From: Pseudomonas endophytica
Lineage (GTDB): Bacteria; Pseudomonadota; Gammaproteobacteria; Pseudomonadales; Pseudomonadaceae
Direction: 5' to 3'
Length of the DNA stretch: 64,000 nt
NCBI RefSeq assembly: GCF_001411475.1
Contig: NZ_LLWH01000231.1
Coordinates: 1 to 64,000, forward strand
The notes beneath the pieces are model-generated. The model searched no databases and was not told the DNA's origin. It saw only the letters and a list, made by a program, of their open reading frames with translations. How positions within the stretch are numbered: position 1 is the stretch's first letter; each line of letters begins with the position of its first letter. The position numbers were made by a program, and so were the translations under genes. This document shows positions 18,828-33,100 of this stretch, in pieces.

Positions 18828-19733
18828 ATGGAACTGCGTCATTTGCGCTATTTCATTGCGGTCGCTGAAGAACTGCACTTTGGCCGTGCCGCACAAGTGC
18901 TGGGTATTTCTCAACCGCCGTTGAGTCAGCAAATACAGGCGTTAGAAGAAGAACTGGGGGCGCGGCTTTTTGACCGTACCAATCGTCGGGTCGAACTGAG
19001 TGAAGCCGGGCGACTGTTTCTCGGAGAAGCGCGTCAGGTGCTGGCGCAAGTTGATAAAGCGGCCGACGTTGCTCGCCGTGCGCAATTGGGCGAGTTAGGT
19101 GAAATGAAAGTGGGTTTCACCGCCTCGGCGCCGTTTAACTCGAGCATTCCACAGGCCATTTTTGCCTTTCGCCAAGCCTTCCCGGCAGTGCATTTGAACC
19201 TCATGGAAATGAGCAGTCGCGAAGTGGCAGAGGCGCTGGTGGAGGAGTCCATTGAAGTGGGCGTCATGCGCCCGCTGGCATTGCCGGATTCGCTGGTGGC
19301 AGTGGAATTGTTCAGCGAGCCTTTGGTGGCGGTGATTCATGCCGAGCATCCGCTGGCCGAGGGCAGTGAAAACGGAGTATTCATCAGTGCATTGGCTGAC
19401 GAGCCGTTCGTCTTTTTCCCACGCACCCATGGCAGCGGGTTGTATGCGCAATTACTGAGTTTGGCGCGGCAGGCCGGCTTCAGCCCCCACTTCTCACAAG
19501 AAGCGGGCGAAGCCATGACCATCATCGGGCTGGTATCAGCAGGCTTGGGCGTCTCGGTATTACCCGCGTCGTTCCAGCACATGCGCATCAAAGGCGTGGT
19601 CTATCGGCCCTTGCTAGACCCAGATGCCCGCACTGCGGTGTGGCTGGTACAGCGTAAGGGCGACCCTTCACCGATGGCCAAGGCGTTTGCGCAATTGCTG
19701 GCGCGCAAAATGGTCATACCCCCAAACGCATAA
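18828..19733 (+). CDS. LysR-type regulator, YnfL-like
   Basis: This 301-residue regulator has an N-terminal winged helix-turn-helix (ELRHLRYFIAVAEELHFGRA, then LGISQPPLSQQIQALEEELG). The linker helix and a periplasmic-binding-protein-like effector domain follow from about residue 90. The effector-domain pattern is of the BenM/CatM/YnfL type. The ATG at 18828 follows a TGGGGT stretch. It most likely controls the divergent MFS gene through the palindrome at 18791. The effector is unknown. Confidence 0.92.
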   Translation: MELRHLRYFIAVAEELHFGRAAQVLGISQPPLSQQIQALEEELGARLFDRTNRRVELSEAGRLFLGEARQVLAQVDKAADVARRAQLGELGEMKVGFTASAPFNSSIPQAIFAFRQAFPAVHLNLMEMSSREVAEALVEESIEVGVMRPLALPDSLVAVELFSEPLVAVIHAEHPLAEGSENGVFISALADEPFVFFPRTHGSGLYAQLLSLARQAGFSPHFSQEAGEAMTIIGLVSAGLGVSVLPASFQHMRIKGVVYRPLLDPDARTAVWLVQRKGDPSPMAKAFAQLLARKMVIPPNA

Positions 19734-19878
19734 CCTATGGGCTTCCCCCAAAACCCGATAATTTCGCGTGTCAATTCAGGTATCTGCTCAAGTGCTGTAG
19801 CTCTTTTCGCTGCAAGGTAGCGAAGGTATCAACAGTACATCTACACTCGGGCACTTATTGATACACGGAGGTTTAGAC

Positions 19879-20652
19879 ATGCGTCGCGTGGTGTTCAATC
19901 AAAAAGGCGGTGTGGGTAAGTCCAGCATCGCTTGCAACCTAGCGGCCGTCAGCGCCAGCGAGGGTTACCGCACTTTGTTGGTCGATCTGGATGCGCAGGC
20001 CAACTCCACCCAATACCTCACTGGGTTGACGGGTGATGACATTCCGATGGGCATTGCTGAGTTTTTCAAGCAAAGCCTGTCGGCCAACGTAGGTTCGAAA
20101 AAGAATCGGGTCGATATTTACGAAACACCGTTCGAAAACCTGCACATCATTACCGCCACCGCTGAGCTGGCTGATTTGCAGCCCAAGCTTGAGGCCAAGC
20201 ACAAGATCAATAAGCTCAAAAAGTTGCTGGATGAGCTGGCAGAAGACTACGACCGTATTTATGTCGACACGCCGCCAGCCCTCAACTTTTATGCCGTCTC
20301 GGCGTTGATCGCCTGTGATCGCGTACTGATCCCTTTCGACTGCGACAGTTTTTCGCGCCAAGCGCTGTATGGCCTGCTGACCGAAATCGAAGAACTTAAA
20401 GAAGACCACAACGAAGACCTGATGGTCGAAGGCATTGTGGTTAACCAGTTTCAGGCCCGTGCCAGCCTGCCGCAGCAAATGCTGGATGAGTTGATTGCCG
20501 AGGGCATGCCCGTGCTGCCGGTATACCTGTCCAGCTCAGTGAAAATGCGCGAATCGCACCAGGCCAGCCGGCCGCTGGTGCATTTCGAACCGCGGCACAA
20601 GCTGACGCAGCAGTTTATTGAGCTGCACGACTATTTGGATCAGAACGCTTAA
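19879..20652 (+). CDS. Orphan ParA-family ATPase
   Basis: This 257-residue protein is a deviant-Walker ATPase of the ParA/Soj class. The deviant Walker A is KGGVGKSS at about residues 9-16, Walker A' is LVDLDAQANSTQYL near residue 37, and Walker B is YVDTPPALNFY near residue 131. There is no N-terminal helix-turn-helix, so it is a short ParA. No parB, parS-like cluster or cargo gene is adjacent. The start is the ATG at 19879, preceded by CGGAGG. An equivalent orphan ParA lies near the same MFS/LysR pair in other Pseudomonas as I recall. Its stop overlaps the convergent trxC stop by 4 bp. The cargo is unknown. Confidence 0.88.
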   Translation: MRRVVFNQKGGVGKSSIACNLAAVSASEGYRTLLVDLDAQANSTQYLTGLTGDDIPMGIAEFFKQSLSANVGSKKNRVDIYETPFENLHIITATAELADLQPKLEAKHKINKLKKLLDELAEDYDRIYVDTPPALNFYAVSALIACDRVLIPFDCDSFSRQALYGLLTEIEELKEDHNEDLMVEGIVVNQFQARASLPQQMLDELIAEGMPVLPVYLSSSVKMRESHQASRPLVHFEPRHKLTQQFIELHDYLDQNA

Positions 20653-21089
20653 GCCTGCACGCCGTGGCTTTGCAGCCAAGCCTTAAGCTGTTGCAACGAG
20701 AAGGCGCCACTTTGGCGGGCGACTTCTTGGCCGTTCTTGTACAGGATCAGGCTGGGGATCGAGCGAATGCCCAATTGCCCGGCCAGTTGCTGATTGGTTT
20801 CGCTGTCCAGCTTGGCCAGTCGGCACGCACCCACCAACTGACTGGCCGCTTGTTCAAACACAGGCGCAAAGGCTTTGCATGGCCCGCACCATTCAGCCCA
20901 CACATCCACCAGCAAAGGCAGATCACCTATGATCTGGCTGGCGTAATCGGTTTGCTTTAAATCGAAGGGTTTAGCGATCAGCACCTCATTTTTGCAGCGC
21001 CCGCATTTAGGGTGCTCGCCCACGCGCGCAGCAGGGATGCGGTTAAGGCCGTTGCAGTGAGGGCAGGGGATGAGCAGCGGGTCGGTCAT
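20649..21089 (-). CDS. trxC: Thioredoxin 2
   Basis: This 146-residue cytoplasmic protein-disulphide reductase has the Trx2 layout. An N-terminal zinc ribbon (PCPHC at about residue 9 and KCGRCKN at about residue 29) precedes a thioredoxin fold with the active site WAEWCGPCK near residue 68 and the cis-proline in SIPSLILYKNG. TrxC genes are often induced by oxidative stress. That is family knowledge, and no OxyR site was identified here. The ATG is preceded by GGAG at an 8-bp spacing. Confidence 0.96.
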   Translation of the reverse strand: MTDPLLIPCPHCNGLNRIPAARVGEHPKCGRCKNEVLIAKPFDLKQTDYASQIIGDLPLLVDVWAEWCGPCKAFAPVFEQAASQLVGACRLAKLDSETNQQLAGQLGIRSIPSLILYKNGQEVARQSGAFSLQQLKAWLQSHGVQA

Positions 21090-21196
21090 GTCAAATACTC
21101 CAATCGTTCTGTGGCGTGCAGTTCAGCAGATGTTCATCAAGCCCGCCACTGGTGGTGACGTATCTACTCACACGGTGTCTGTGTCGCATCTAGACG

Positions 21197-21382
21197 GTGA
21201 ATCCAGTCGCCGTTGTTGCGAAAACCTAAAAATGAAACGAATTACGACCAGTTGGTCGAAGCCTATGACCTTGAGCACCGACCGATGCCCAAAGTCAGTG
21301 GTGTCGACGTGTTGCGCTCAACGTACGACAAATTCGCTGGCTGGCGGATCGTTTTAAAGTGCCGGTAGAGATGTTTATTTGA
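21197..21382 (+). pseudogene. Decayed HigA-type antitoxin
   Basis: Three fragments of one HigA/HTH antitoxin are recognisable in two frames. From a GTG at 21197 the frame reads NPVAVVAKT and stops. After a one-base shift, KNETNYDQLVEAYDLEHRP and MPKVSGVDV follow (from 21228). From 21317, back in the first frame, LNVRQIRWLADRFKVPVEM then FI and TGA. The order fits the usual HigA N-terminus and C-terminus. The middle part, which should hold the first helices of the DNA-binding domain (about 30-40 codons), is missing. No intact or partial HigB toxin was found upstream. Its end overlaps the end of the convergent DUF3077 gene. Confidence 0.6.
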
Positions 21383-21644
21383 GCGTGTCGGCCTGCAACA
21401 CGCTGTCCAGCGTGGCATCCACCAAGCCTTTGCTCATTTCCACCAGTTGCAAGCTGGCAAACGTCAGACTGTGGCTGGTTTTAGGGCTGGCGACTTGGCT
21501 TTCTGCACAGAGCGCCGTGGCACTGCTGAGTAACTGAGCCGCTAGTTCCAGCGCCAGCTTAATGGGGATACCCGCGTTGACACTGAACAGGCAATCGCCG
21601 GTCAGGCTGTGGCCAAAAGGGGTAGGGTGAGTGATCAGGGGCAT
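21375..21644 (-). CDS. DUF3077-type small protein
   Basis: This 89-residue protein resembles the small DUF3077 proteins that are frequent in Pseudomonas (FGHSLTGDCLFSVNAGIPIK at the start, then a helical LALELAAQLLSSATAL segment). Their function is not known. There is no signal peptide or membrane segment. The ATG at 21644 is preceded by GGAG at a 9-bp spacing. It stands alone, with the REP-rich gap upstream and the HigA remnant at its 3' end. Confidence 0.6.
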   Translation of the reverse strand: MPLITHPTPFGHSLTGDCLFSVNAGIPIKLALELAAQLLSSATALCAESQVASPKTSHSLTFASLQLVEMSKGLVDATLDSVLQADTLK

Positions 21645-21978
21645 AAATTAACTCCACTATAAATTTGAAGTTGCCACCTATCGCCGTCAAACGAAGGGTG
21701 GCAACTGTGTGCAGGTTGACGGACCGGTCATAGTGGAACCCGGCGCACCCGAGGATGCCCCACACACAATCGCCATAACAATCATTCGGGCACGAAAGCG
21801 CGCGAACGAATTTTTAGAGCATGCGTTCCACTATGAAGAGCCCGACCGTCAAACCGGGTCACGAATGTGTCGTGACGTCGGCGAGGATAGGGGTTGGCGC
21901 AAAGAGGGTCAATCAGCTGATGGGTAGTCCGTTTCTTTGGCGGGTACTTACGTCTTGAGCGGGAACGCCACACATCCT

Positions 21979-22070
21979 GTAGGAACAGCCGGTCGACGCT
22001 CAATTGCTCGCGATCTTTTGATCTTCAAACGTCAAGATCAAAAGATCGCAGCCTTCGGCAGCTCCTACAG
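21979..22070. repeat. REPIN-like element A
   Basis: GTAGGAACAGCC, then GTCGACGCTCAATTGCTCGC, then the GATCTTTTGATC core, then GATCGCAGCCTTCGGCAGCTC and CTAC. One arm is the common REP end. The other carries a GTCGACGCTC extension shared with elements B and C. Confidence 0.75.
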
Positions 22071-22205
22071 GTGTCTTTCGCGTTACTACTCAGCGATTAT
22101 CCATTCCATCTGCCAGCCATCTTGTCTTTGCCCCAAGGTCTTGGCCAAACACAGCATCGGCGGCACAGGCACGACCTATCCAATTTGACCTGATGCCAAA
22201 TCCCC

Positions 22206-22283
22206 GTAGGAGCTGCCGCAGGCTGCGATCTTTTGATCTTTTAAAAGCTCGCGAGCAATTGAGCGTCGACTGGTTGCTCCTAC
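22206..22283. repeat. REPIN-like element B
   Basis: GTAGGAGCTGCCGCAGGCTG, the GATCTTTTGATC core, then GCTCGCGAGCAATTGAGCGT and CGAC, ending TTGCTCCTAC. It is the same composite as element A but inverted. Confidence 0.75.
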
Positions 22284-22330
22284 TGACGAATAGTGTCGTT
22301 GCCACGCTATTACTGGGCTAACCACACTGT

Positions 22331-22507
22331 ATGAATAAGAATCTCGGTTCTTACTATCTCAGCACGAGCATTTTAGTTTTAATCATTTATGGGTCGCAGG
22401 CAGCAGGTCTTATGAGGTTTGCCGGCGTTTTAATTTCTATAGGCATTAAATCTAGTTTAGATGCAGATCCTCAAGTTTTTTATTTGGAACTCGCTAGCGC
22501 CGAGTGA
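22331..22507 (+). CDS. Possible small membrane protein, 58 residues
   Basis: An uninterrupted ATG-to-TGA frame encodes MNKNLGSYYLSTSILVLIIY, then a glycine/alanine stretch with LMRFAGVLISIGIKSSLD and an acidic tail LELASAE. One clear hydrophobic segment sits at about residues 9-20 and a second weaker one at about 26-42. Base composition is clearly more AT-rich than the neighbours. There is no good ribosome site upstream of the ATG, and no family was recognised. It lies between REP elements B and C. It may be a small gene, a remnant of one, or chance. Confidence 0.3.
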   Translation: MNKNLGSYYLSTSILVLIIYGSQAAGLMRFAGVLISIGIKSSLDADPQVFYLELASAE

Positions 22508-22518
22508 AGCCAAAAGAG

Positions 22519-22591
22519 CAGGAGCAGCCGGTCGACGCTCGATTGCTCGCGATCTTTAAGATCAAAAGATCGCGAGCAAGCTCGCTCCTAC
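22519..22591. repeat. REPIN-like element C
   Basis: AGGAGCAGCC, then GTCGACGCTCGATTGCTCGC, the GATCTTTAAGATC core, then GCGAGCAAGCTCGCTCCTAC. It ends 13 bp before the selO stop and may act at the 3' end of selO mRNA. Confidence 0.75.
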
Positions 22592-22604
22592 AGGGGCTAA
22601 TACC

Positions 22605-24116
<1,512 letters not shown>

Positions 24117-24155
24117 CTACGCACAGCAGAAGCTGCGCCGTCTGCCACAGATGTG

Positions 24156-27482
<3,327 letters not shown>

Positions 27483-27518
27483 AAAATCCGGTCAAGCAAG
27501 CAGGGGGAAGTTAAAAGT

Positions 27519-29261
27519 TTAGAGGAACAACCCCGGGCCTGGGACACTTCCTTCCGGGAATCTGACGCCCACTTTGCCTATCTTGTTCCCGTCCATGGCC
27601 GCAACCGTCCAGATCGTGTTGTTCCACTCGACTTGGTCGCCGACCACCGGTGCGCCGCCGACTTTTTGCGCAATAAAGCTGCTAAGTGGAAGGTTGGGGT
27701 TGATGCCGTCGAGCTTCAGCCCGTAAAGCGCTGAGACTGCGCCCAACTCAGCGTCGCCTTCTAGAACAAAGTCGCCGAAGAAACGCAGATCCAACCCGCG
27801 AGTTGGGGGTTGGCTGAACAGCTTGCCGAGGGCGGACAAGTTGTGTTCATGGCCGATCACACACAACAAATCACCGATTTCCAGCGTTGTACTGCCCGAC
27901 GGATGCAGCAGTTTTTGATCTCGAAACAGTGCGGCAATACGGGTGCCTTCAGGCATTTTCAGTTCACGCAGGGCGGCACCGATGCACCAGTTTTGTGCGT
28001 CTAGGCGATAAACGAACAACTCCCACTCGCTCGTAACGTGTACTTCCAGAGCTGAACGCGAGATCGGTGCGAGGTCAGGCGGGACGGTAACTTTGAGCAA
28101 CTTGGCGACCCACGGCAGGCTTGTGCCTTGCACCAAAAGAGACACCAGCACGATAAAGAAAGCGAGGTTGAAATACAGCTGCGCGTTCGGCAAGCCAGCC
28201 ATCAGCGGGAATACCGCCAAAATAATCGGTACCGCACCGCGCAAGCCTACCCACGAAATGAAGGCTTTCTCGCGCACGTGGAACGCTTTAAAAGGCAGCA
28301 GGCCGACCATCACCGACAGTGGGCGAGCGAGCAGAATCATCCACAGGGCCAAGATCAGTGCAGGTACGGCGATCGGCAGCAGATCGTGAGGCGTGACCAG
28401 CAAGCCCAACACCAAGAACATCCCGATCTGCGCCAGCCAGGCCATGCCGTCGAGCATGTGCAAAATGCCGTGACGGCTGCGAATCGGGCTGTTACCCAGC
28501 ACCAGACCGCATAGGTAGACGGCCAAGAAGCCGCTGCCGTGCAGGGCGTTGGTCAGGGCAAAGACGACCAGCCCACCGGCGATCACCAGAATCGGATACA
28601 AACCATTGGCCAAATGGATCCGGTTAACCATTTGCAACATCAACCAGCCACCGGCCAAGCCCACAATGGCGCCAATACCGAACTCACGCAGTAAATCGAG
28701 CAGCAGGCTTGCATGTAGCGTGGTTTCACCGCTGGCGAGCATGTCGATCAGGGTGACAGTCAAAAATACCGCCATCGGATCGTTACTGCCGGATTCAATC
28801 TCAAGGCTGGCCGAGACTCGCTCGTTCAAACCCTTGCCGCCGAGCAGCGAGAACACTGCCGCCGCATCGGTTGAGCCGACAATCGCACCGATCAATAAGC
28901 CTTGAATCAGATTAAGGTTAAACAGCCACGCCGCCATGAGGCCGGTCAGCCCGGTGGTGATCATCACCCCTACCGTGGCTAGGGAGAGGGCGGGCCATAA
29001 TGCCACCCTAAAGCTTGAAACCCGCGTGCGTAGGCCGCCGTCGAGCAAAATCACCGCCAAGGCGAGGTTGCCCACCAAGTACGCAGTGGGGTAATTGTCG
29101 AAAATAATACCGCCGCCATCCACACCAGCGGCCATGCCCACGGCGAGAATAATCACCAGAATCGGGATGCCTAGGCGTGAAGACAAAGAGCTGACCAGAA
29201 TACTTGCGCCCACCAGCAACGCGCCGATCAAGAACAGGCTGTTGATGGTTGTCGCATTCAA
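27519..29261 (-). CDS. nhaP2: Potassium/proton antiporter NhaP2 (CvrA)
   Basis: This 580-residue CPA1 antiporter extrudes K+ in exchange for protons and protects against volume stress at low osmolarity. About 12 membrane helices carry the family motifs [40 protein letters not shown] and the ion-binding [15 protein letters not shown]-terminal TrkA-C/RCK-type domain (about residues 400-480) and a CorC-like domain follow ([20 protein letters not shown]). Homologues begin (M)DATTI. The matching codon here is TTG at 29261, with GGAG 7 bp upstream, so I place the start there rather than at the earlier TTG or GTG. Confidence 0.93.
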   Translation of the reverse strand: MNATTINSLFLIGALLVGASILVSSLSSRLGIPILVIILAVGMAAGVDGGGIIFDNYPTAYLVGNLALAVILLDGGLRTRVSSFRVALWPALSLATVGVMITTGLTGLMAAWLFNLNLIQGLLIGAIVGSTDAAAVFSLLGGKGLNERVSASLEIESGSNDPMAVFLTVTLIDMLASGETTLHASLLLDLLREFGIGAIVGLAGGWLMLQMVNRIHLANGLYPILVIAGGLVVFALTNALHGSGFLAVYLCGLVLGNSPIRSRHGILHMLDGMAWLAQIGMFLVLGLLVTPHDLLPIAVPALILALWMILLARPLSVMVGLLPFKAFHVREKAFISWVGLRGAVPIILAVFPLMAGLPNAQLYFNLAFFIVLVSLLVQGTSLPWVAKLLKVTVPPDLAPISRSALEVHVTSEWELFVYRLDAQNWCIGAALRELKMPEGTRIAALFRDQKLLHPSGSTTLEIGDLLCVIGHEHNLSALGKLFSQPPTRGLDLRFFGDFVLEGDAELGAVSALYGLKLDGINPNLPLSSFIAQKVGGAPVVGDQVEWNNTIWTVAAMDGNKIGKVGVRFPEGSVPGPGLFL

Positions 29262-29488
29262 AGGCTGCACTCCAGACAAGACATAAAAGATAGGGCGTAA
29301 CCATGCAGGCTACGTGCCAGCGATTCTAACCTGCGGTATTGGCGCGCTGTCAAAAAGCTTTTGAGGCGGGAGCAGGTTATCGGTGACCAATGAATTGGCT
29401 TTTCCCTACACAAAATCTGGAACGGGCCTGCATTTTTATGTTGGGCAAATTGTGTCTACTCCAGACTTTGTTTAAGCGTGGACGAGTC

Positions 29489-29935
29489 ATGAAGCCGACA
29501 ACTGCGACGATTGGCAGCCCGAGTGAGCTGTACACCGTGTCTATCCCAAAGTTTGTACTGTTGTATCTGATGACCGGTGGCGGTTTTTTGTTCTACTGGT
29601 CTTACCGTAATTGGGCGTTTTACAAAAAGACAGATGGCGTTTCGATTACCCCGGTCATGCGCGGTCTGTTCTGGCCGTTTTTTACATTAGAGCTGTTTGA
29701 AAAGATCCAGAGCGGCCTAGACAAGGCGCGCCAGCCTCTCTGTTGGCATCCCGAAAGTAGAGCCTTATTGATCATGCTGCTGGTCATGCTCTCAGTGTTG
29801 TTATTGACCTTTTTTGATCGGCCTTTGGACAGACTGTTTATTTGTGCGGCCAATATTGTTTTGTTCATCTGCATTGGCTGCTTATTTATCGGGGCCCAGC
29901 GCGCGATCAACGTGTTGCAGAGCAATAACTGCTAG
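29489..29935 (+). CDS. Small integral membrane protein (DUF4234-like)
   Basis: This 148-residue protein of unknown function starts at the ATG at 29489 (MKPTTATIGSPSELYTV) with GGACGAG upstream. An in-frame codon at 29390 would add a poor N-terminal extension. Membrane segments are at about residues 20-40 (FVLLYLMTGGGFLFYWSYRN), 92-110 (LIMLLVMLSVLLLTFF) and 118-140 (FICAANIVLFICIGCLFIGA). The FYWSYRNWAFYKK motif after the first helix resembles DUF4234 proteins. It is an isolated gene facing the putA 3' end. Confidence 0.7.
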   Translation: MKPTTATIGSPSELYTVSIPKFVLLYLMTGGGFLFYWSYRNWAFYKKTDGVSITPVMRGLFWPFFTLELFEKIQSGLDKARQPLCWHPESRALLIMLLVMLSVLLLTFFDRPLDRLFICAANIVLFICIGCLFIGAQRAINVLQSNNC

Positions 29936-30054
29936 GCGGTCTGTTGGGGCTGCAATAGCGCAGTGATGTGTGGGTTGTTTACTTGGCGTTTACTTCGCCG
30001 CTCTGAGTGACAGGTCGATTTTTCTAGAGCCACGTGACGGCTTTTTCCGGCCCA

Positions 30055-30096
30055 TAAAAAAACCGAGCACCTTCTCAGGTGCCCGGTTTTTTTTGC
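30055..30096. terminator. Bidirectional terminator at the putA 3' end
   Basis: AAAAAACCG-AGCACCT-TCTC-AGGTGC-CCGGTTTTTTTT forms a strong stem with A and T runs on either side. It serves putA on the minus strand and the small membrane-protein gene on the plus strand. Confidence 0.9.
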
Positions 30097-30117
30097 CAGC
30101 ATTCAGCCCATTGGCGA

Positions 30118-33100
30118 TTAACCGATGGTCATCAAGCTCGCGTTACCCCCTGCAGCGGCGGTGTTCACACTCAGTGCGCGCTCAATTACCAGGCGTTCCA
30201 GGGCGATGTTGGTTTCGCCTTGGGACAAACCTTGCACGCCAACAATGGCGCCTGCACGCTTGGCCACTTGCTGGCACACCTCGCGCAGTTGGTCGCTGTC
30301 GCCGTGGTGCAAGACGGCGTCGAAGATCACGTCGTCTTTGCTCCAATCCGCCACCCGTTTGATGCGCGCCTGCACTTCTTTTGGCAGACGGCTAAACAGG
30401 GCTTTGCTCAGATCGCTTTCCGGCATCACTGCTGAGCTGCCCACGGCCAACACCGCCGCCAGTTGGGTGAGCAGATCGCTTTCAGTCTCGGCCAAGCACA
30501 GTACGTGCTCGCGAGGCAGAATGGCGTAACTGTTGCGCTCGCCAGTTGGGCCGTTTAGCAGGCGGGTGATACCGCTTTGTGAGTGAGCTGCGAACGCGTT
30601 GCACAGCTCAGCCAACGCCGCTTGCTCATTGCTTTGCGCCCATACTTGCAGCGCCTTAAGCGGCTTGCTCAAGCCTTCGCGGGCTTGTGTGTCAGGCGCG
30701 CTGATAGCGTCGACTTTGGCGAACGATTGTTCAATCGCATCGCTTGGGCGGGTCGATAACAGACGGAACAGGTACAGCGGACCACCGGCTTTAGGGCCTG
30801 TGCCCGACAAGCCTTCGCCGCCGAACGGCTGTACACCGACCACTGCGCCGACGATGTTGCGGTTAACGTAGACGTTACCGGCATTGACGTTGTTGATCAC
30901 TTTGGCGATGGTTTCGTCGATGCGGGTATGAACGCCCAAGGTCAGGCCATACCCCGAAGCATTGATCTGGGCGATTAACTGGTCGATGTCTTTACGCTTG
31001 TAACGCACCACGTGCAGTACCGGGCCAAAGATCTCGCGTTGCAGCTCGTCGAAGCTCTCCAGTTCAATCAGAGTCGGCATCACGAAGGTGCCGCGCTTGG
31101 ACTCTTCAATATCAGCGATGGCCATTTGGAAGACATTACGGCCTTTGTCGCGCATGCCTTGGATGTGCTTCTCGATCCCAGCCTTAGCTTCGGCATCAAT
31201 CACCGGGCCGATGTCTACGCTCAGGCGCTCCGGGTTGCCCATGCGCGATTCAGCCATGGCCCCTTTGAGCATTTCGATCACGCGGTCTGCCGAGTCTTCC
31301 TGCAAGCACAGTACGCGCAATGCTGAGCAACGCTGACCGGCACTGTCGAATGCCGAGGACACCACGTCGATGACCACTTGTTCGGTCAGGGCCGAGGAGT
31401 CGACGATCATGGCGTTCTGGCCACCTGTTTCGGCGATCAGCGGGATTGGGCGCCCTTGAGCATCCAAACGTCCGGCAATGTTGCGTTGCAACAGGCGAGC
31501 GACTTCGGTAGAGCCGGTAAACATCACGCCTTTGACCCGATCGTCACCGACCAGACGTGCGCCCACGGTTTCGCCACGGCCTGGTAGCAATTGCAGCACG
31601 CCTTCTGGAATACCGGCTTCCAGCAGGATACGTACCGCTTGCGCAGCCACCAGCGGCGTTTGTTCCGCAGGTTTGGCCAGTACCGGGTTACCGGCCGCCA
31701 GCGCTGCGGCCACTTGGCCGCTGAAAATCGCCAGCGGGAAGTTCCATGGGCTGATGCACACCACAGGGCCCAATGGGCGGTGGGCGTTGTTGGTCAGGTC
31801 GTTGCGCGCCTGCACCGCGTAGTAACGCAAGAAGTCCACTGCTTCGCGAACTTCGGCAATGGCGTTGGCGTAGGTCTTGCCCGCTTCGCGAGCCAGCAAG
31901 CCCATCAGCGGCTGGATCTCGGCTTCCATCTGATCAGCGGCGCGTTCCAAGATGGCGGCGCGCTCTGTCGGCGGGGTGGCTTGCCAGATCGGCGCCACGT
32001 TCACTGCGCACTGGATCGCATTGTCCGCGTCTTCAACTGTGGCTTCTTGCACATAACCCACCACATCGCGCAGATCCGCCGGGTTCAAAACCGCCGCCGG
32101 AACTTGGGTGCTGGAGGCGCAGCCCAGTGTCGGCAAGGCTTTCCAGTCGTTATGAGCGCTCGCTAGGAGTGCACAAGATAACGACGCCAAGCGATGTTCG
32201 TTTGCCATGTCGATGCCGCTGGAGTTGGCGCGTTCGCTGCCATACAAGTCGCGTGGCAAGGGGATGCGCGGGTGGGGCAAGCCGAAGCTGCCTTCAGCCG
32301 TGGCCATTTGCTCGATCTGGCTGACAGGGTCGGCCACCAATTGGTGAATCGAGATCGTGTGGTCTGCAATGCGGTTAACGAATGAGGTATTGGCGCCGTT
32401 TTCTAGCAGGCGACGAACCAAGTAAGCCAGAAGGGTTTCGTGAGTGCCGACAGGTGCGTACACGCGGCACGGACGGTTCAGCTTACCTTCAGAGATCTTG
32501 CCCACAACTTGCTCGTATAGGGGTTCACCCATGCCGTGCAGGCACTGGAACTCGTACTGGCCTGGGTAGTAGTTCTGACCGGCAATGTGATAAATGGCCG
32601 ACAAAGTATGGGCGTTGTGTGTAGCAAACTGCGGGTAGATCGCCTCTGGCACGGCCAGCAGTTTTTTCGCACAAGCAACGTAGGAAACGTCGGTGTATAC
32701 CTTGCGCGTGTACACCGGATAGCCTTCCAGACCTTCGACTTGGGCGCGTTTGATTTCGCTGTCCCAGTAAGCGCCTTTTACCAAACGGATCATCAAGCGG
32801 TGACGGCTGCGGCGTGCCAGATCAATCACGTAGTCGATCACGTATGGGCAACGCTTTTGATACGCCTGGATCACGAAACCAATGCCGTTCCAGCCGCTTA
32901 GTTCCGGCTCGAAGCACAGACGTTCGAGCAAATCGAGGGACAGCTCCAGGCGGTCGGCTTCTTCAGCGTCGATGTTGAGGCCGATGTCATATTTCTTGGC
33001 CAGCAAGGTCAGCGACAGAAGGCGCGGGTACAACTCATCCATAACGCGCTCGTACTGGGCGCGGCTGTAACGCGGGTGCAGAGCTGACAACTTGATCGAG

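Larger units (their letters stand above)
21645..22604. other. Gene-poor interval with a REP cluster
   Basis: This 960-bp gap lies between the starts/ends of the DUF3077 gene and selO. It holds three REPIN-like elements (21979-22070, 22206-22283, 22519-22591) and one possible small AT-rich membrane-protein ORF (22331-22507). I see no other supportable gene. Short overlapping frames at 21709-21927 and 21782-22003 lack recognisable domains and good ribosome sites. Confidence 0.7.

Noticed and set aside
18711..18932. N-terminal extension of the MFS transporter into the LysR region
   Set aside because: It would overlap the divergent regulator and its operator; the GTG at 18710 has a good ribosome site.
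21090..21196. Search for a HigB toxin remnant before the HigA fragment
   Set aside because: No HigB-like sequence could be read in any frame of the short interval.
21709..21927. Open frame of 72 codons in the REP-rich gap
   Set aside because: No domain, no clear ribosome site, and an overlapping opposite frame of equal quality.
22000..22600. REP cluster considered as a CRISPR array or IS
   Set aside because: The repeats are inverted-pair REPINs with no regular spacer length and no transposase or cas gene nearby.
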